Below, piece by piece: positions 37,614 to 45,750 of a DNA stretch of 64,000 bases. Source of the stretch: Rhodospirillaceae bacterium (GTDB taxonomy: Bacteria; Pseudomonadota; Alphaproteobacteria; Rhodospirillales; Rhodospirillaceae); contig CANJRD010000009.1 of NCBI GenBank assembly GCA_947476695.1, positions 88,811-152,810 on the forward strand, in the 5' to 3' direction. Below the pieces are notes generated by a model. That model did not search any database. It was not told the origin of the DNA and saw only the letters and a list, made by a program, of their open reading frames with translations. Made by a program: the position numbers and the translations under genes. The first letter of the stretch is position 1; every line of letters begins with the position of its first letter.

Positions 37614-37623
37614 TTCATATGAA
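37614..37623. promoter_or_regulatory. CATATG-centred palindrome upstream of LuxR-type gene
   Basis: Perfect 10-bp dyad TTCATATGAA in an unusually AT-rich stretch, 46 bp before the GTG start of the LuxR-type gene at 37669. Pairs with the second CATATG palindrome after that gene. Candidate operator, low confidence because short. Confidence 0.3.
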
Positions 37624-37668
37624 CTCGGTCTCATGTTTGAGTGAATTTGGATTTCGGGGCTAGCGTCC

Positions 37669-38784
37669 GTGCCCGACACGCTGATCGCTCAACTGTATGA
37701 CGCGACGCTCGATCCGACGCTGTGGAGCGGGCTGGCAACCCTTTTTGCACAGGCACTGGATGCGCCAAGCGCGGCGATCAGTGTGCACAATACAGTGACG
37801 GGCGAGATTCAGGTCTATTCGCGCACGTCGAATTTCACCGACGAGACATCCGCCGTCTATCGCCGCAATTACGCGGCCCGGGATGTTCTCATCACCCGCG
37901 CGTTGGCGCAAAGCCCCGGGCGCACGATTACCCGCCAGGAGATGATGGACGATCACGAGTGGTCGGAAATCGACATTTACCGGAACTTCCTTTCGAAGCT
38001 CGGCGTGTTCCAGGTGATCGGCAGCGTGTTCCCCATGATGCCCGACCAGATCGGCATTGTGGGTATCCACCGCCCGTCCGATGCGGCGCCGTTCGACGCG
38101 GCCAGCAAACAGCGGGCGGAGCCATTGGTCGCGCATCTGCAACGCGCATTGCGCATCCATCAGCGGCTGAGAGCCCAGGACCTCGCGCGCGCTGGCGCCC
38201 AAACGGTGATGGAGCGCACCGGCGCAACGATGCTGATCGTCGACCAGACCGGCCGTTTGCTTCACACCACCCCCGAAGCCGACCACCTGTTGCAGCGCTC
38301 GACGGAGCTGACCACCGTTTCCGGCCGGGTGATCGCAACGCAGCTGTCGGCCAACCAGCGGCTTGCGCGGGCCATCAAGACCGCCACGGACGCAGCGCGG
38401 GCAAACTTGGCATTCGACGACGTGATCGTGCCGATCCCACGGCGGGAGGGCTTGGCGCTTTCCGTGCTGGTGGCGCCATTCCGTGGACCGGGCAACGTTT
38501 CATCGCCGGATAGTGCCGCGGCCCTGCTGATGGTGCGCGACCCGCAACGCCCGCTGCATATCATCCAGGCCGTCCGCGACCTGTTCGGCCTGACCCCAAC
38601 GGAAGCGCATGTCGCCGCGGCCCTGGCCAACGGTCAGTCGCTTCAGGAAATCGCCGCGATCAATGGCGTGACGATGCACACCGTGCGCAGTCAGTTGAAG
38701 TCCATCAGCCTGAAGACCGGTACCAAGCGGCAGAGCGATCTGGTCGCCTTGATCCTTAAAAGCCTGTCCGGCCTCGTGGCGTGA
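37669..38784 (+). CDS. LuxR-family transcriptional regulator without autoinducer domain
   Basis: 371 aa. C-terminal HTH of LuxR/FixJ type (about 310-365: LTPTEAHVAAALANGQSLQEIAAINGVTMHTVRSQL) and a long N-terminal region with no autoinducer motif; a central PAS-like segment (TGATMLIVDQTGRLLHTTPEAD, about 195-220) is possible. It resembles a group of alphaproteobacterial LuxR-like regulators. GTG 37669 chosen. Flanked by CATATG-centred palindromes at 37614 and 38794. Target genes unknown. Confidence 0.85.
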   Translation: MPDTLIAQLYDATLDPTLWSGLATLFAQALDAPSAAISVHNTVTGEIQVYSRTSNFTDETSAVYRRNYAARDVLITRALAQSPGRTITRQEMMDDHEWSEIDIYRNFLSKLGVFQVIGSVFPMMPDQIGIVGIHRPSDAAPFDAASKQRAEPLVAHLQRALRIHQRLRAQDLARAGAQTVMERTGATMLIVDQTGRLLHTTPEADHLLQRSTELTTVSGRVIATQLSANQRLARAIKTATDAARANLAFDDVIVPIPRREGLALSVLVAPFRGPGNVSSPDSAAALLMVRDPQRPLHIIQAVRDLFGLTPTEAHVAAALANGQSLQEIAAINGVTMHTVRSQLKSISLKTGTKRQSDLVALILKSLSGLVA

Positions 38785-38793
38785 AGCCCTGAT

Positions 38794-38811
38794 ATCACTC
38801 ATATGGGTGAT
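38794..38811. promoter_or_regulatory. CATATG-centred imperfect palindrome between regulator and unknown gene
   Basis: 18-bp dyad ATCACTCATATGGGTGAT (arms ATCAC / GTGAT, centre CATATG, one mismatched pair), 37 bp upstream of the 38848 gene. Related to the site before the regulator gene, so it may be a binding site for that regulator. Confidence 0.4.
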
Positions 38812-38847
38812 GGCTGACGTTCGCGTCACAGGTAAGTCCGACACGTC

Positions 38848-39936
38848 ATGTCTGACGAACCGAATGGCGGCGAGGACGGCGACAGCCTCGATGTCCTGAA
38901 CTTGTCGCGACTGCCTATCGCGCATCCGACGCTGCGCAAAGCCTTCATCGTCAAGAACGGCCGCCTGCAGAACGTCGTCGAGTTGTATCGCGATAAGTCC
39001 ATCGGCAGCGGCCAGTACGATGTCGACGCGGTGGCGGCGACGCTGGGCATCGCCATGCCCAACGCGGATATCATGTTGCTGCGTTGCATCGCGCTGATGC
39101 CGGTGTTCGACGTGTTCTCCATCCGGCTGTTGTTGCGCGACCTGGATATATCCGAGGCCGAGATGGCGTCGTTGACCCCGGGCCCGCGGGCGGCCGCGAA
39201 GGTTGAAGCCGCTTTGCGGCGGTATGTCGGCCCCATGATGCGCGCCGGCGCGGGGCTTGATCCAAGCGCGATGACCGTCGATCAGATGCGCGCCGCCTTT
39301 GCCGGCGACAGCCCGGAGGCCGCGCGCAATCTCGCCGCGCTGGCCAGCAAGCTGTCGGTTTCGCCGGCGACGGCCTTGCGCTTCGCGAACGACTATATCG
39401 ATACCTTCGGCGCCATCGCCCTCTATGAACAATCCGTCGAACGGCTCATGCCCGCAGTCGTCGAACTGGTGAAGGAAATGAAGCGGCTGTTGGCCAAACC
39501 GGCCACGAAATCGAACCCGATTTTGCGCACCGCCCTCGACGACATCATCGTCATCCTGCCGGACCTGGTGACGTCGGTGCGCAAGCGCCTCGGCAGCGTC
39601 GAGAAAATCGCGGTGGCGTTGTGGACCGGCAGCGGCGGCGGGCCGTTCGTGCAGCAGGCGCAGGTGCGCGAATTCCAGGTCCTGATCGGATTCCTGCTGG
39701 CCGGCGTGTCCGCGAAAGTCACGTCGTGGAGGATCGCCTTCCCGGCGGGCACGGCGGTCAACTCCGCCAAACGCGCGACGTTCTTCGGCTCCGAGATGAA
39801 CCACGCCATGCAGCAGCTACGCGACGCCGCACAGCGCGGCACGCGCGCGGCCAGCTTCCCGTCCGACGTCCTGCGCATCCGCGACAAGGGCGATAACTTC
39901 AGAGCGTTCCTGCGCGCGCGCCAGCCGCAACGCTAA
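38848..39936 (+). CDS. Hypothetical protein, 362 aa
   Basis: Not recognised. Soluble, mostly helical prediction by eye; no signal peptide. Contains LSRLPIAHPTLRKAFIVKNGRLQNVVELYRDKS near the start, a middle region with LMPVFDVFSIRLLLRDLDIS, and ends with basic RDKGDNFRAFLRARQPQR. The gene sits 63 bp after the LuxR-type gene on the same strand with a palindrome between them, and a small gene follows 18 bp after it, so regulator-unknown-small may be one unit. Confidence 0.6.
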   Translation: MSDEPNGGEDGDSLDVLNLSRLPIAHPTLRKAFIVKNGRLQNVVELYRDKSIGSGQYDVDAVAATLGIAMPNADIMLLRCIALMPVFDVFSIRLLLRDLDISEAEMASLTPGPRAAAKVEAALRRYVGPMMRAGAGLDPSAMTVDQMRAAFAGDSPEAARNLAALASKLSVSPATALRFANDYIDTFGAIALYEQSVERLMPAVVELVKEMKRLLAKPATKSNPILRTALDDIIVILPDLVTSVRKRLGSVEKIAVALWTGSGGGPFVQQAQVREFQVLIGFLLAGVSAKVTSWRIAFPAGTAVNSAKRATFFGSEMNHAMQQLRDAAQRGTRAASFPSDVLRIRDKGDNFRAFLRARQPQR

Positions 39937-39954
39937 GACACAGGGTATTGAGCG

Positions 39955-40149
39955 ATGAGCGTGAGCGTGCGTATCAAGACCCAGATGGCCTACGAGCAGC
40001 TTGAGGACTTGCTGCAGAAATCCTGCAAAGGCGCGTTCGAGATTTCCTTCGAAGGATTGGACGCGGAGACCAACCGCAAGGTCATGGCACTCCAGTTCGA
40101 GACCCAAGCCGATCTCGATGCTTTTCGGGCCGCGTTGAAAGCACGCTAG
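39955..40149 (+). CDS. Small hypothetical protein (64 aa)
   Basis: MSVSVRIKTQMAYEQLEDLLQKSCKGAFEISFEGLDAETNRKVMALQFETQADLDAFRAALKAR: compact alpha/beta pattern, neither membrane nor signal sequence. Starts 18 bp after the preceding unknown gene, consistent with one transcript. Its stop overlaps by four bases the stop of the convergent LysR-type gene. No family recognised. Confidence 0.55.
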   Translation: MSVSVRIKTQMAYEQLEDLLQKSCKGAFEISFEGLDAETNRKVMALQFETQADLDAFRAALKAR

Positions 40150-41051
40150 TCCGCGTCGCCCACGAGCCGATCCTTGTCCTCGGCGAAACAAGCCTCCAGA
40201 TAGTCGAAGACGGTGCGAATGCGCGGACTGCGGCGCATGTCTTCATGTGTCACGAGCCAGACCTCGACCGGATGATTGACGACGTCTTTGAGAACACGCG
40301 TCAATCGCGGATCGGCATCCGCCACCAGGCAATCGTGCACACCGAGTCCGATCCCCGCCGCGCTGGCCTCGACCTGACCGATGAAACTGTTGGAGCGATG
40401 AAGGATACGTTCTGGCCGGAACAGGCTTTCCAGGCGCTGCACCGCCGCGAGATGCCCGAGGCTTTCGTCGAATCCGATAAGATCGTGTTCCTTCAGATCC
40501 GCGTCCGTGTTCGGCATCCCGCGACGCGCGAAGTATGACGTCGCGCCGTAAAGACCCATGCGCAGTGTCGCGACTTTCTTGGCGATCAGATCGGGCTGCT
40601 CGGGCCGGAACATGCGCACCGCGATGTCCGCCTCGCGCCGCACCAGATTGACCGCACGGTTATCCACCAGCATCTCGATGCGCAGGCCCGGATAGCTGAG
40701 ATGGAACGCCGCGATTTTCCGCGGCAGCCACAGCGCGCCAAGACTTTCGGTGAGCGAGATCCGAACAGAGCCGGTCAGCTCGGCTTGCGCGGCTTCGGCC
40801 TGACGCTCGATCGCCAAGGCCTCTTGCTCCACACGACGCGCGCCGGCCAGCACGGCATCGCCGGCCTCGGTCAGCATGAGGCCGCGTGGTGTGCGCTGGA
40901 ACAGCTGGGCCTTGAGTTGGCTTTCCAGCCCGGCGATGCGACGGCTCAAGGTCGGCTGACTGAGATGCAGCTTCTTTGCCGCCCGCGACAGGCTGCCGGT
41001 TTCGGCCACTGCCAGGAAATCGCGGAGCGCGCTCCAATCCAGACTATTCAT
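40146..41051 (-). CDS. LysR-family transcriptional regulator
   Basis: 301 aa. N-terminal winged HTH (DWSALRDFLAVAETGSLSRAAKKLHLSQPTLSRRIAGLESQL, about 4-46) and C-terminal substrate-binding fold with PGLRIEMLVDNRAVNLVRREADIAVR. Diverges from the DUF3291 gene over 88 bp, so it probably regulates that gene and the MAPEG gene after it; LysR regulators commonly control divergent neighbours. Inducer unknown. Confidence 0.93.
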   Translation of the reverse strand: MNSLDWSALRDFLAVAETGSLSRAAKKLHLSQPTLSRRIAGLESQLKAQLFQRTPRGLMLTEAGDAVLAGARRVEQEALAIERQAEAAQAELTGSVRISLTESLGALWLPRKIAAFHLSYPGLRIEMLVDNRAVNLVRREADIAVRMFRPEQPDLIAKKVATLRMGLYGATSYFARRGMPNTDADLKEHDLIGFDESLGHLAAVQRLESLFRPERILHRSNSFIGQVEASAAGIGLGVHDCLVADADPRLTRVLKDVVNHPVEVWLVTHEDMRRSPRIRTVFDYLEACFAEDKDRLVGDAD

Positions 41052-41139
41052 GGATTTTGTATCTGTATGCCAATTTTCGAGCTTCTATGCAGAAACGTAG
41101 CAGCTTAGCCTCGACGCGTCATCGCTGAGGGAGCCCCCG

Positions 41140-41550
41140 ATGCCGTTGGTTTCCGTGACACGACTGCGCCTGCGGTCGTGGCGGTTTTTCCCGTCCTTCC
41201 TCTGGCACGCGGCCAAGAGCCAACGGCAGGCCCAACGGGCCGACGGCAACCTGGCCCTCCAGGTGCGCGCGGACGGCCGCGCCTTCTGGACGCTGACCCT
41301 GTGGCGCGATCGGGCGGCCATGCGCGACTACATGATCGCGGGTTCGCATCGCGTGGCGATGCCCAAGCTGCAACACTGGTGCGATGAAGCATCGGTTTCC
41401 GATTGGGACCAGGATGCGACAACACTGCCAACCTGGGCCGAAGCCGAGAGCCAGATGGCCGCGCAGGGGAGCTTGAGCAAGGTGAAGCATCCCTCGCCCG
41501 CGCACAGCGCCGGTCATCCCCTCGGCAGTCAGAAGGACCCCACGCCATGA
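41140..41550 (+). CDS. DUF3291 domain protein
   Basis: 136 aa. RLRLRSWRFFPSFLWHAAKSQRQAQRADGN...AFWTLTLWRDRAAMRDYMIAGSHRVAMPKLQHWCDEAS matches DUF3291 / spheroidene-monooxygenase-related dimeric alpha-beta barrel proteins, which likely bind small hydrophobic ligands or haem. Function unknown here. Stop overlaps the MAPEG start (ATGA). Likely target of the divergent LysR regulator. Confidence 0.8.
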   Translation: MPLVSVTRLRLRSWRFFPSFLWHAAKSQRQAQRADGNLALQVRADGRAFWTLTLWRDRAAMRDYMIAGSHRVAMPKLQHWCDEASVSDWDQDATTLPTWAEAESQMAAQGSLSKVKHPSPAHSAGHPLGSQKDPTP

Positions 41551-41984
41551 ACGCGCAAGGCGCCCCGGCCACGATCTTCCTGCCAGTGCTCGCGGTTGTC
41601 GTGTTGTCGCTGCTAGGATTCTTTCGGCTGATGATCCTGCGGGTACGGGCCGGCAAGCAACGCCAGGTGAAGATGAGCTATTACCGCGCGTTTCAAGGCA
41701 CCCCGGAACCGGAAGATGTCGCGGCCGCGGCGCGCCACTACAACAATCTGTTCGAGGCGCCGGTGCTGTTCTACGTCGGCTGCGTCGTCGCTTTTCAAAT
41801 GGGCGCCGTAACACCGGTGTTGTTGGCGATGGCCTGGGGCTATGTCGCCGCGCGCGTTGGTCAAAGCGTCATCCATCTCACGACGAACAACGTGCGCCAC
41901 CGCGCGCTGGCGTTCTTGCTGGGATGGATCTTCCTGATCGCGCTCTGGGGGCGGCTTGGCGCGGCCATCGTCGCCCAAGCTTGA
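41547..41984 (+). CDS. MAPEG family membrane protein
   Basis: 145 aa with four transmembrane helices. Contains SYYRAFQGTPEPEDVAAAARHYNNLFEAPVLFYVGCVV, YVAARVGQSVIHLTTNNVRHRALAFLLGW, diagnostic of MAPEG proteins (glutathione or eicosanoid metabolism-related membrane proteins; bacterial roles unclear). ATG start overlaps the DUF3291 stop; ribosome site AGAAGGA. Its downstream terminator is shared with rpmB. Confidence 0.9.
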   Translation: MNAQGAPATIFLPVLAVVVLSLLGFFRLMILRVRAGKQRQVKMSYYRAFQGTPEPEDVAAAARHYNNLFEAPVLFYVGCVVAFQMGAVTPVLLAMAWGYVAARVGQSVIHLTTNNVRHRALAFLLGWIFLIALWGRLGAAIVAQA

Positions 41985-41990
41985 GGCAAC

Positions 41991-42022
41991 AAAAAAGCCC
42001 GCCGAGGACGGCGGGCTGTTTC
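41991..42022 (-). terminator. Rho-independent terminator for rpmB (possibly bidirectional)
   Basis: Perfect stem GCCCGCC / GGCGGGC with 6-nt loop; on the minus strand it is followed by a run of T, right after the rpmB stop. In the plus direction the U-tract is weak (GTTTC), so it mainly serves rpmB; it may slow MAPEG transcripts as well. Confidence 0.85.
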
Positions 42023-42042
42023 GTTGGAGAGACGCAGCAGCT

Positions 42043-42336
42043 TTAGGCCGCGGTCTTTTCCTGGGCGCGCTGAACGCGACGCTTGATTCTCAGGACAGCG
42101 GCTTCGAGCTTCGCGTCCGGGGTCGACAGCAGGAAGGCATCGATGCCACCGCGCTTCTCGACCGTGCGCAGACCGTTGTTGGTCAGGCGCAGGCGGATGC
42201 GCTGACGCAGCACGTCGCTCAACAGCGTGACCTGGTGCAGGTTCGGCAGGAACCGACGCTTGGTCTTGTTGTTGGCGTGGCTGACATTATTGCCACTCTG
42301 AACGCCACGACCCGTGGCCTGACAACGGCGCGCCAT
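42043..42336 (-). CDS. rpmB: 50S ribosomal protein L28
   Basis: 97 aa. [40 protein letters not shown] is unmistakable L28; the CX2-type zinc cysteines are absent. Located a few kb from cobT, as in several alphaproteobacteria. Followed by a strong terminator on the same strand. Confidence 0.98.
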   Translation of the reverse strand: MARRCQATGRGVQSGNNVSHANNKTKRRFLPNLHQVTLLSDVLRQRIRLRLTNNGLRTVEKRGGIDAFLLSTPDAKLEAAVLRIKRRVQRAQEKTAA

Positions 42337-42469
42337 AGGAAAGTCCTTCGTAATGATGATCGGGGCCAGCGGACCGGCCCTAGAAGTCGCGTGTTGTACT
42401 GGCCGACCCCGGAGCCGTCAAGCGGAAAGGACACGCGTCGACGGGATGAAATTCATATATTTCAGCCAC

Positions 42470-42853
42470 TTAGCGCCGCACCACCCGTGATTTTGGGGGC
42501 GCGATCGCTTTCCCATCGCCCAACCACTGTCGCAGGCCCGTCAGGACGAGGTAGCGGCGCAGGTCGTTCCCCATCAGGCGCTTCATCGCACTCTGGGCCT
42601 GGATCAACTCCATCAGCCGCGCCGCGGCGTCGGGATCGCGGAGCGTCGATGCCCCGCCCTTGGCGAGGTGGTCGAGTGTTTTGGCGATGGCGGTGCGTAA
42701 TCCCGCGCCCTGTTCACGATGGATGCGTCGCGCTTCGGCGATCAGCTGCGCGCGCGGATTGTCCGCCACGGTGATCTTCTTTTTCGCACCCGGCTTCGGG
42801 GTCGCTTTGGGCGTCGTCCCAAACCATTTGCCGAGGCTGTCGCGCCAGTTCAT
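42470..42853 (-). CDS. Hypothetical basic protein (127 aa)
   Basis: MNWRDSLGKWFGTTPKATPKPGAKKKITVADNPRAQL... is Lys/Arg-rich and begins with a short amphipathic helix, then helical segments HREQGAGLRTAIAKTLDHLAK and RLMELIQAQSAMKRLMGNDLRRYL. No recognisable domain. The ATG at 42853 lies 8 bp from the stop of the upstream membrane protein gene, so both are likely in one operon. Confidence 0.6.
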   Translation of the reverse strand: MNWRDSLGKWFGTTPKATPKPGAKKKITVADNPRAQLIAEARRIHREQGAGLRTAIAKTLDHLAKGGASTLRDPDAAARLMELIQAQSAMKRLMGNDLRRYLVLTGLRQWLGDGKAIAPPKSRVVRR

Positions 42854-42860
42854 CGGCGGC

Positions 42861-43631
42861 TCATTCCGCCGCGTCGGCGGACTCCGCCGGCGCCGGGCTG
42901 GTCGCCGCCACAGTTGCAGCCACGATTGCACCCACGGGCGACATCGCTGCGGGCTTGAACAGACGGTAAGCGCGACCGAGCGGTCCTTCTTCCAACACGT
43001 CGCGCACGAGCTTGTCGTCGAGCGTCGCGGTGAGTTTCTCGAAACGGCGCACGTAAGCATGCAAGGCATTCGCCGCGACAGTATCGCCCGCTACCGCCTC
43101 GACCAGACGCTCGCCGATATCGGGATGCGTGACCATGTAATGCAGGAACGGCTGCACGAACGCGGCGACATCGCCGGAGCCGAACCGCGCCCAGTGCAGG
43201 TCGACGTCTTCATCGCGGATCACGCCCAGGCGCTCCGCCAGGATGGCGCCGCTGGCGGCGAGATCGCGCAAGACCAGCGCGCGCGTCTCCGCGGCCTGGC
43301 CGCGCTCCGCCTGCGCCTGGAAGGCGATCAGCGCCCGCGTCTGGGTTTCGGCGATCTGCAGGCTGTGCCGGTGCTGACCCATGATATCGCCGACCGTCTG
43401 GCTCAAGCGCGCGAGACGGCGGCGCTGCTCGACCACGGCCATGAATAACCAGAACGCCGCCAGCGGCCCGCCGATACCGGCGAACAGACCGGCGGCCTCG
43501 GACGGCGTCAGTTGCGAGAGATTGGGCCCGAGGCGATACAAGTACAGCCCGGCGAACACCACCCAGGCGGCGGATACAGCCATGGCCAACAGCAGGGGCA
43601 GCCAATCTCCGACGGAGGACTTACCGTTCAC
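42861..43631 (-). CDS. Hypothetical membrane protein with coiled-coil region
   Basis: 256 aa. Two N-terminal transmembrane helices (about 10-30 and 48-68: LPLLLAMAVSAAWVVFAGLYLY, AAGLFAGIGGPLAAFWLFMAV), then a charged helix likely to form a coiled coil (QRRRLARLSQTVGDIMGQHRHSLQIAETQTRALI, about 70-110) and a soluble helical C-terminus. Starts at GTG 43631. No family recognised. Membrane-tethered helical signalling or scaffolding is one possibility. Confidence 0.65.
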   Translation of the reverse strand: MNGKSSVGDWLPLLLAMAVSAAWVVFAGLYLYRLGPNLSQLTPSEAAGLFAGIGGPLAAFWLFMAVVEQRRRLARLSQTVGDIMGQHRHSLQIAETQTRALIAFQAQAERGQAAETRALVLRDLAASGAILAERLGVIRDEDVDLHWARFGSGDVAAFVQPFLHYMVTHPDIGERLVEAVAGDTVAANALHAYVRRFEKLTATLDDKLVRDVLEEGPLGRAYRLFKPAAMSPVGAIVAATVAATSPAPAESADAAE

Positions 43632-43711
43632 AGCGTTTTCTCCCTGAGCTGAAGCAACTATAAGCCTTCAGCGCTGCGCTTCCAAATCCCCACGTCCCCC
43701 GGTGCTGTTTC

Positions 43712-44590
43712 ATGAGCTTTCTCGACCACATCCGCGCCTGCAACACGCTCGATCTCACCGATCAGCTTCGCTTCCTGGTGGACGGCCTAGGCTACGGTTA
43801 TGTGAACCGTGCGCGCGCCGCGGTGCTGGCCACGCATAAGGATGTGTTCACCGTCAGCGCCGACAGCGTGACCTTCGCGCCGAAGCTGACCGGTGTTGAA
43901 GCGCGCTCGCGCGCGATCGCCGAGATCACGCCGACCCTTGTCGCCAGCGGTCTATTCGCCAAACAGCGTCGCGAGCTTTATCCGGCGAAGCGCGGCTGGT
44001 CCGAACCGGCGGCCTTCACCATCGACCGCGGCCTGGTCTCGGCCTTCGGCTTGCGCGCTTATGGTGTGCACGTGAACGGCATCGCAGAGACGCCCGATCA
44101 CCTGTGGATCGGCACGCGCGCGCGCGACCGTGGGCTCGCCCCCGGGCAGCTCGACAACATGGTCGCCGGCGGCCAACCCGCCGGACTGAGTCTGCGCGAG
44201 AACCTGATCAAGGAATGCGCCGAGGAGGCCGGCCTGACCGCCGATCTCGCCCGCGCCTGCCGGCCTGTCGGGGCGATCTCCTATGCCTTCACCCAGGACG
44301 GCGGCGTGAAGATCGACACGCTGTTCTGCTACGACCTTGTGGTGCCGAGGGATGTGGTGCCCCGCAACACCGACGGCGAGGTCGAAAAATTCGACCGCAT
44401 GCCGGTGGCCGAGGTGCTGGACCTGATCCGCACCACCGACCGTTTCAAGTTCAATGTGAACCTGGTGATCCTGGACTACGCCGTGCGCCACAGCCTGCTC
44501 GATCCCGACCGGGAGGCCGATTACGACCGCATCCTGGCCGGCCTCCAGCGCCGGCCGGCGTCGGAGCTTGATGGCTTTATTGTTAAATAA
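43712..44590 (+). CDS. Nudix hydrolase with N-terminal DUF4743 domain
   Basis: 292 aa. The Nudix box is in GGQPAGLSLRENLIKECAEEAGL (about 150-172), with K replacing the first R of the REUXEEXGU pattern. The N-terminal half matches DUF4743, seen in proteins labelled thiamine-pyrophosphokinase-related. Hydrolyses a nucleoside-diphosphate-linked substrate; real substrate unknown. Monocistronic, upstream of accA. Confidence 0.9.
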   Translation: MSFLDHIRACNTLDLTDQLRFLVDGLGYGYVNRARAAVLATHKDVFTVSADSVTFAPKLTGVEARSRAIAEITPTLVASGLFAKQRRELYPAKRGWSEPAAFTIDRGLVSAFGLRAYGVHVNGIAETPDHLWIGTRARDRGLAPGQLDNMVAGGQPAGLSLRENLIKECAEEAGLTADLARACRPVGAISYAFTQDGGVKIDTLFCYDLVVPRDVVPRNTDGEVEKFDRMPVAEVLDLIRTTDRFKFNVNLVILDYAVRHSLLDPDREADYDRILAGLQRRPASELDGFIVK

Positions 44591-44623
44591 CAGACACTTA
44601 GGTCAACGTTTCGCAGCTGCGAG

Positions 44624-44655
44624 TTGACTTCCTGTCATCTGTCGTTCATTTATCT
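44624..44655 (+). promoter_or_regulatory. Candidate accA promoter
   Basis: A -35-like TTGACT at 44624-44629 follows a GC-rich inverted repeat region (GTCAAC at 44602, CGCAGCTGCG at 44612, GTTGAC at 44623) in the gap between the Nudix gene and accA. A plausible -10 (TTTATC, about 44649) is only a partial match. Weak call. Confidence 0.3.
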
Positions 44656-44739
44656 GGGTGGGTACGGATGGACCGACGGGTCCTATTTCGCTGCCCCCGT
44701 AGGGGGGGTGGCTTCGGGGTTTATGGGTCGAACGCCGCG

Positions 44740-45690
44740 ATGCACTTTCTCGATTTCGAAAAACCCATCGCCGAGCTTGAGGGCAAGATTGCCGAACTCA
44801 AGCACCTTTCGGACGCCGATGGCCTGAACATTGCCGAGGAAGTCGGCCGCCTGCAGAGCCGGGTCGATAAGGACCTTCGCTCCGCCTACGCCAAGCTCTC
44901 GCCCTGGCAGAAGACGCAAGTCGCCCGCCATCCCGACCGTCCGCACGCCCTCGATTATATCCGCGCCCTGATTCAGGACTTCATGCCGCTGGCCGGCGAC
45001 CGCCTGTATGGCGAGGACGAGGCCATCATTGGCGGCATGGGCCGTTTCAACGGCCGCTCGGTCATGGTGATCGGGCTTGAGAAGGGCCGCGACACCGAGA
45101 CCCGTGTGAAACATAATTTCGGCATGGCGCGCCCCGAGGGCTATCGCAAGGCCCGCCGCCTCATGCAGATGGCCGACCGTTTCGGCCTGCCCATCATCAC
45201 CCTCGTCGACACCGCCGGCGCCTATCCCGGCGTCGGCGCTGAAGAGCGCGGCCAGGCGGAAGCCATCGCCCGCTGCATTCAGACCAGCCTCGATCTGCGC
45301 GTGCCGCTGATCTCCATCGTTATCGGCGAAGGCGGATCGGGCGGCGCGATTGCGCTGGCGGTCGGGAACGTCGTGCTGATGCTCGAACACGCGATCTACT
45401 CGGTGATCTCGCCGGAAGGCTGCGCCTCGATCCTGTGGCGCGATGGCGAGCAGGCCAAGACGGCGGCCGAGGCCATGAAGCTGACCGCGCAAGACCTCGA
45501 ACGCCTCGGCGTCATCGACGGCATCGTGCCGGAACCGATGGGCGGCGCCCATCGCACGCCGGAAGCCGTGTTCACCGCGCTGCGCGACGCGATCGAGATG
45601 CACCTGAACCAGCTGGTGCGCATCGAAGGCGGCCAGTTGCGCGCACGCCGTCGCGACAAGTTCGTCCAGATGGGCCGCCTGCAAGAGTAG
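44740..45690 (+). CDS. accA: Acetyl-CoA carboxylase carboxyltransferase subunit alpha
   Basis: 316 aa. The alpha half of the carboxyltransferase of acetyl-CoA carboxylase: makes malonyl-CoA for fatty acid synthesis. FLDFEKPIAELEGKIAEL coiled-coil start, RVKHNFGMARPEGYRKARRLMQMADRFG, VDTAGAYPGVGAEERGQ and IGEGGSGGAIAL are canonical. ATG 44740 fits the family N-terminus. accD is not in the window. Confidence 0.97.
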   Translation: MHFLDFEKPIAELEGKIAELKHLSDADGLNIAEEVGRLQSRVDKDLRSAYAKLSPWQKTQVARHPDRPHALDYIRALIQDFMPLAGDRLYGEDEAIIGGMGRFNGRSVMVIGLEKGRDTETRVKHNFGMARPEGYRKARRLMQMADRFGLPIITLVDTAGAYPGVGAEERGQAEAIARCIQTSLDLRVPLISIVIGEGGSGGAIALAVGNVVLMLEHAIYSVISPEGCASILWRDGEQAKTAAEAMKLTAQDLERLGVIDGIVPEPMGGAHRTPEAVFTALRDAIEMHLNQLVRIEGGQLRARRRDKFVQMGRLQE

Positions 45691-45750
45691 CCGGGGCCGT
45701 CGCCTCTCAGCGCAAATCACGCTATCCTGTCCCCAGAGGGGATAAGGCCG

